From the NCBI GenBank assembly GCA_017470045.1, contig JAFUFG010000184.1, positions 1 to 16,845 of the forward strand: a stretch of DNA of 16,845 nt. The letters are read 5' to 3'. How positions within the stretch are numbered: the stretch's first letter is position 1; every line of letters begins with the position of its first letter. The notes under the pieces were generated by a model. The model ran no database searches. It saw only the letters and a program-made list of their open reading frames with translations, and was not told the DNA's origin. Shown in pieces: positions 13,403-16,845 of this stretch. The DNA comes from Bacilli bacterium. GTDB taxonomy: Bacteria; Bacillota_I; Bacilli_A; RF39; UBA660. Both the position numbers and the translations under genes were made by a program.

Positions 13403-14695
13403 ATGAAGTGTTCAAGATGCGGTAGCGAATTAAAAGAAACAGATACTATTTGTTTGAACTGTGGTAATATTATTGAACCTTCTAATCATGATAATTTTGA
13501 ATTTGAAAATTTTGATGAAGAATTAGAAGGATTATTAGACTCCTATAAAACAGATCAGGAGTTCACAGTAAAAGATGGTTTTGATTCTATTGTTCCTGAA
13601 ATTGAGAACTATGATGGCCCAGATTATAGTGGATTTAATGTTTTTAATCAAAATAAACAAAGTCCTAAGTTTGCATCTATTCCGGAAGAAGAAACTCAAA
13701 CGGTTGATGCTAATGATGTTGCTAATGTTGTTAGTGCTACAAATGATGTTAAAACGGAACCTGTTGTAGAAAATACGAATGTTGAGACTGTTATGGAGCC
13801 TAAGAATAATGATCCATTATATATTGAAAATACTAGTACTTTTAATCCAATTAGTATGGATGATACTGGTGTTTTTGAACCAATTGAAGTGGATAATACA
13901 ACTACAGTTGTACAAGAAGAACCGGTAGTTGAGACGCCAACTATTACTAATAGTTCTTATGAAGAAGGAATTCCTGAAGTTGTTTCTTCTCCTAAATCTG
14001 TAGAGTCAGAACAATATAACAGTGCTTATTACGAAGATACGAAGAAAAAAGAGAAGAAAAGTTTCTTTAAAAAGAAAGAAAAACCAAAGAAAGAAGAACA
14101 AGAAGAATATTTAGATACTTATAATAGTGATGTGGTTTTCGATGATGGTAATGCTGATAAGAAGTCTATTTTAGATATTATTCCATTTAAAACAATTTTT
14201 ATTATTGCAGCTATTATTTTAGTTGTTATTATTGGTATTTTGATTTATCGAATTGTAACTACTAAACCAAAGTCTACTGAATTTGAGAGTCACGAAAAAG
14301 AAGAAACTGAAGAAAAGAGTAAATATAGTCTTACTCAAAATCCAAATTATATTTTAGATAAAACTTGGGTTTGTGGCGGAGCTAGAAGTGACGGATCTTT
14401 AGGAAATGATTATTCTACTTATTTCCAATATGATTTCTATAAGAATGGAAGTTATGCTACTAAGAGTGTTCAAAGAGATGATGATTATGAAGACGGTAGT
14501 TATTCTGTATCATTGGAAGAAATTAGTGATGATGGATACTTATATAAAGTAACGTTAATTGCTAACTTGAATGGTGGTTATAAAACGAAATATTTCTTCA
14601 CATTAAAAACGAATAAGGAAGGTACGAAAGCTACTTATAAGATTAATAGTAGTACTTATGCTTGTGAAGAGATGGATTACTTTAATAATAAATAG
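13403..14695 (+). CDS. Zinc-ribbon membrane protein with long acidic linker (long paralogue)
   Basis: No named function is recognised. The 430-residue protein has the same plan as its upstream neighbour: a zinc ribbon (C3, C6, C17, C20, identical spacing), one membrane helix (about residues 263-285) and an outer domain starting DKTWVCGG (C324) and ending SSTYACEE (C421). The outer domain shares STYFQYDFYKNGSY and DGSYSV with the first protein. The difference is a cytoplasmic linker of about 230 residues, rich in Asp, Glu, Asn, Thr and Val and probably disordered, ending in a Lys-rich stretch (about 214-231) before the membrane. The start at 13403 has AGGAG at 13390-13394, overlapping the previous stop. 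A terminator follows at once. The layout suggests the protein links something in the cytoplasm to the envelope, but no partner is shown. Confidence 0.78.
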   Translation: MKCSRCGSELKETDTICLNCGNIIEPSNHDNFEFENFDEELEGLLDSYKTDQEFTVKDGFDSIVPEIENYDGPDYSGFNVFNQNKQSPKFASIPEEETQTVDANDVANVVSATNDVKTEPVVENTNVETVMEPKNNDPLYIENTSTFNPISMDDTGVFEPIEVDNTTTVVQEEPVVETPTITNSSYEEGIPEVVSSPKSVESEQYNSAYYEDTKKKEKKSFFKKKEKPKKEEQEEYLDTYNSDVVFDDGNADKKSILDIIPFKTIFIIAAIILVVIIGILIYRIVTTKPKSTEFESHEKEETEEKSKYSLTQNPNYILDKTWVCGGARSDGSLGNDYSTYFQYDFYKNGSYATKSVQRDDDYEDGSYSVSLEEISDDGYLYKVTLIANLNGGYKTKYFFTLKTNKEGTKATYKINSSTYACEEMDYFNNK

Positions 14696-14715
14696 GAGAG
14701 TAATCTCCTTTTTTT
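14694..14715 (+). terminator. Rho-independent terminator after the zinc-ribbon pair
   Basis: A 6-bp stem AGGAGA (14694-14699) / TCTCCT (14704-14709) with a GTAA (GNRA) tetraloop is followed by a T run to 14715. It overlaps the TAG stop and lies directly against the next promoter. Confidence 0.85.
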
Positions 14716-14716
14716 G

Positions 14717-14725
14717 TGGTATACT
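14717..14725 (+). promoter_or_regulatory. Extended -10 promoter of the ABC exporter operon
   Basis: TGGTATACT is an extended -10 with 5 of 6 matches, starting 2 nt after the terminator T run. No -35 is visible because the upstream stretch is the terminator. The leader would be about 16 nt with AGGAGA (14737-14742). Confidence 0.6.
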
Positions 14726-14747
14726 TTAATTAGAATAGGAGAATCAT

Positions 14748-15482
14748 ATGATAGAGATAAAAAATGTTAGTAAAACTTATAATGGAAATGTACAGGCTAT
14801 TAAAGATTTAAGTTTAACCATATCTCCTGGGGAAATAGTTGGTTTTATAGGCCTTAATGGAGCTGGGAAGACTACTTTAATTAAGATGATGACCGGTATT
14901 ATCCGTCCAGATAAAGGGAGTATTCGAATTAATGGATATGATATTGTGAAAGATGGATTAAAGGCAAAACAGATTATTGGATATATTTCAGATAGTCCTG
15001 ATATGTTTTTGAGACTTACTGGTATTGAATTTATTAATTTTATAGCGGATATGTATGGAGTAGAGATTACGGAACGTAAAAAGCGAATTGAATATTTTGC
15101 AGAACAATTTCATCTACTAGATGTTTTGGATAAACCTATGCAAGGATATTCTCATGGTACTAGACAAAAGATGATGGTTATTGCTGCTTTAGTTCACAAT
15201 CCAGAGGTATGGATTTTAGATGAACCATTGATTGGGTTGGATCCTAAAAGTGCTTTAATCCTAAAAAATATGATGAAAGAACATGCGAAGAGTGGTAATA
15301 CAGTATTCTTCTCAACTCACGTATTAGAGATTGCAGAAAAACTATGTGATAAAGTAGCAATTATTGATCATGGAGAAATTGTATTTTTTGGAACATTAGA
15401 AAAATTGAAAGAGAAATATCATAAAAAAGATGACTTAGAAAAATTATTTATGGAGGTTATTCAAGATGAATCATTATCTTAG
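14748..15482 (+). CDS. ABC exporter ATP-binding protein
   Basis: This is the nucleotide-binding subunit of an ABC-2-type exporter; it hydrolyses ATP at the inner face of the membrane to drive the permease encoded next. The 244-residue protein carries Walker A GLNGAGKTT (35-43), the signature YSHGTRQKM (134-142, a common variant of LSGGQ in this branch), Walker B WILDEP (155-160) with E159 as catalytic base, a D-loop GLDP (163-166) and the switch His191 in STHVLEIAE. It belongs by eye to the CcmA/EcsA-like group. The start has AGGAGA 5 nt upstream. The last 17 nt overlap the permease start, so the two are translationally coupled. The cargo is not evident. Confidence 0.95.
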   Translation: MIEIKNVSKTYNGNVQAIKDLSLTISPGEIVGFIGLNGAGKTTLIKMMTGIIRPDKGSIRINGYDIVKDGLKAKQIIGYISDSPDMFLRLTGIEFINFIADMYGVEITERKKRIEYFAEQFHLLDVLDKPMQGYSHGTRQKMMVIAALVHNPEVWILDEPLIGLDPKSALILKNMMKEHAKSGNTVFFSTHVLEIAEKLCDKVAIIDHGEIVFFGTLEKLKEKYHKKDDLEKLFMEVIQDESLS

Positions 15483-16845
15483 TCTAACTCATGTTTTTTT
15501 AAAGTCTCTTAGTATGAGTAAAGTTACTGGAAGAAGAAAAGTATTGTTTTATCTTTTCTTGTTTTCTGTATTATTCTTTGTATTTATTCCATTTATCTTA
15601 TTTTGTGGTGTTTTTGTATATGGTATGACGAATACTTTAGATGAAGTAGGGTACGGAATGATTGGGTTCGAATTAATGGGATTCTTGATCAGTATTTTTA
15701 CTTTTGTATTTAGTTTTCATGTTGTTTTAAATCAATTCTATTTTAGCGATGATATTGAGAGTTTATTACCACTACCAATTAAACCAATTGAGATTGTTGC
15801 AAGCAAGTTCACTTCTTGTTTTATTGCTGAAAATATTATGCAATTCTTAATATTATTTGTTAGTGTATTTGGATATGCTTTAGCAATGCAATTACCTCTT
15901 ACTAATATTCTGTTTTCTTTATTAGGAATTTTAACTTTACCTTTAGTGCCAATGATTTATTGTGCTATTATTAGTCTTATTTTTATGAGTTTTATGAGAT
16001 TTATTAAGAATAAAGAAATGATTCGTAAGATTGGAGTAGTCTTGGTAGCAGGAATTCTCTTCTTATTTGGGGCTGTTATTAGTAAACTACAACAATTTAA
16101 CTTTGATTCTTATGTAGAGTCTTTTGCTTTAGGTAATCATCGATTCTTAGAAATTATGCGTATGATATTCCCTCATATTACATGGTTTACGAATTCCATT
16201 ACGAATATGGATCTTATGTCTTCGTTGTATTATTTATTGTTCCATATAGGATTGATTCTTCTTTTCTTTGTTTTCGCACATTTCCTATATCTTGATAGCG
16301 TGGTTGGACTTAGTAGTAAGGATACGACTCCTAGTGGAAATAGTCGTAAAATGCTACAAAATATTAAAAGTCATAGTGTGTTTTCTGCTTATTTAAAGAA
16401 GGAATTTTGTATTTTATTTCGTAGTCCAACTTTCTTTTTAAATTGTATTTTAATTAATATTATTTGGCCAGTTTTTGTCTATGTTATTTATAAAGTTACT
16501 ATGAGTGATTATTCTTTCTATCGAATTAGTTCCTTGATTCATGACGGTAACACAAAAGTACAATTATTCTTTTATTTAGTTGTTTTAGGAGTATCTATTT
16601 TGATTCCGGCATTAAATAGTATTGCAGCTTCTTCTTTTTCTAGAGAAGGAAAGCATTTTGCCTTTTTAAAATATATTCCAGTGCGTTATCGAATTCAATG
16701 GAGAGTAAAAGTTGTTACTAGTTTTTTAATATCCTTTATTGGAATTAATCTTTTTACTACAATCTTTTATATTCTTATGAATATTCCAATTTTATTCGGA
16801 TTAGAGTTGTATTTTATTAGCTTTTTCGGTATACTTTTAGTATCT
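15466..16845 (+). CDS. ABC exporter permease, 3' end beyond the window
   Basis: The frame is open from ATG 15466 to the last base (460 codons), so the C-terminus is missing. The start lies inside the ATPase gene, with GGAGG (15452-15456) 9 nt upstream. The protein has many hydrophobic helices: an N-terminal pair from about residue 25, a cluster after the cytoplasmic segment SLLPLPIKPIEIVASKF, and another after KKEFCILFRSPTFFLN. The LPLPIKP...SKF loop followed by helices and the KEF..LFRSP.FF repeat start are typical of the 12-helix 'putative ABC exporter/ABC_tran_2' permeases of Firmicutes, often about 500-560 residues long. It is the membrane partner of the preceding ATPase. Substrate unknown. 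Confidence 0.88.
   Translation, partial: MNHYLSLTHVFLKSLSMSKVTGRRKVLFYLFLFSVLFFVFIPFILFCGVFVYGMTNTLDEVGYGMIGFELMGFLISIFTFVFSFHVVLNQFYFSDDIESLLPLPIKPIEIVASKFTSCFIAENIMQFLILFVSVFGYALAMQLPLTNILFSLLGILTLPLVPMIYCAIISLIFMSFMRFIKNKEMIRKIGVVLVAGILFLFGAVISKLQQFNFDSYVESFALGNHRFLEIMRMIFPHITWFTNSITNMDLMSSLYYLLFHIGLILLFFVFAHFLYLDSVVGLSSKDTTPSGNSRKMLQNIKSHSVFSAYLKKEFCILFRSPTFFLNCILINIIWPVFVYVIYKVTMSDYSFYRISSLIHDGNTKVQLFFYLVVLGVSILIPALNSIAASSFSREGKHFAFLKYIPVRYRIQWRVKVVTSFLISFIGINLFTTIFYILMNIPILFGLELYFISFFGILLVS

Noticed and set aside
15147..15173. Degenerate ABC signature (YSHGT instead of LSGGQ) as a sign of a dead ATPase
   Set aside because: This variant is common in EcsA/CcmA-like exporters, and Walker A, Walker B and the switch His are intact.
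1..16845. Mycoplasma-type code (TGA = Trp)
   Set aside because: No in-frame TGA occurs in any gene, Trp is TGG, and TGA 742-744 acts as a stop overlapping the next start.

Overview
The window is AT-rich, uses the standard bacterial code (a TGA stop at 742-744, TGG for Trp) and carries Gram-positive surface genes: a sortase with a thioester-domain adhesin, InlB-type repeats, and two D,D-carboxypeptidases. Short leaders, AGG/GGTGAT-type Shine-Dalgarno sites and the gene mix suggest a low-GC Firmicute, probably an uncultured gut Bacilli lineage (RF39/Mycoplasmatota-like). That placement is inference. No rRNA, tRNA, CRISPR array, insertion sequence or phage integration genes are visible.

Layout. 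(1) 2-265: 3' end of a TupA-like ATP-grasp gene, closed by a strong terminator. (2) 334-1967: a GNAT acetyltransferase gene overlapping a pyrimidine-nucleoside phosphorylase gene by 4 nt. (3) 2031-4551: a surface operon of a Cys-Gln thioester (TQXA) protein, an overlapping sortase gene and an unknown multi-pass membrane protein, ended by a GNRA-loop terminator. (4) 4652-10108: an 1818-residue secreted or membrane-anchored protein with four glycine-rich domains resembling the ALK/LTK receptor glycine-rich domain, then two InlB-type repeats, each of which appears to have another module inserted in it. (5) 10135-11043 (minus) and 11130-12269 (plus): divergent genes for a VanY-type zinc and a serine (S11) D,D-carboxypeptidase; the first shares a bidirectional terminator with the giant gene. 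(6) 12299-12763: a YbaK/ProX-type tRNA deacylase. (7) 12831-14695: two adjacent genes of one architecture (cytoplasmic zinc ribbon, one membrane segment, related extracytoplasmic domain with two Cys). (8) 14748-16845: an ABC exporter ATPase and its permease, the latter running off the window.

The centre (2-10 kb) is a cell-surface module: an adhesin predicted to bond covalently to target amines, the sortase that probably anchors it, and a giant glycine-rich protein. The flanking carboxypeptidases fit a cell-wall theme. Most promoters look like extended -10 elements (TGn then a TATAAT-like box) without a clear -35, lying 10-35 nt before the start codon. Several apparent longer starts are really -10 boxes or Shine-Dalgarno sequences read as start codons, and the starts given here are corrected for this. 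There is no gene-free stretch longer than 300 bases.
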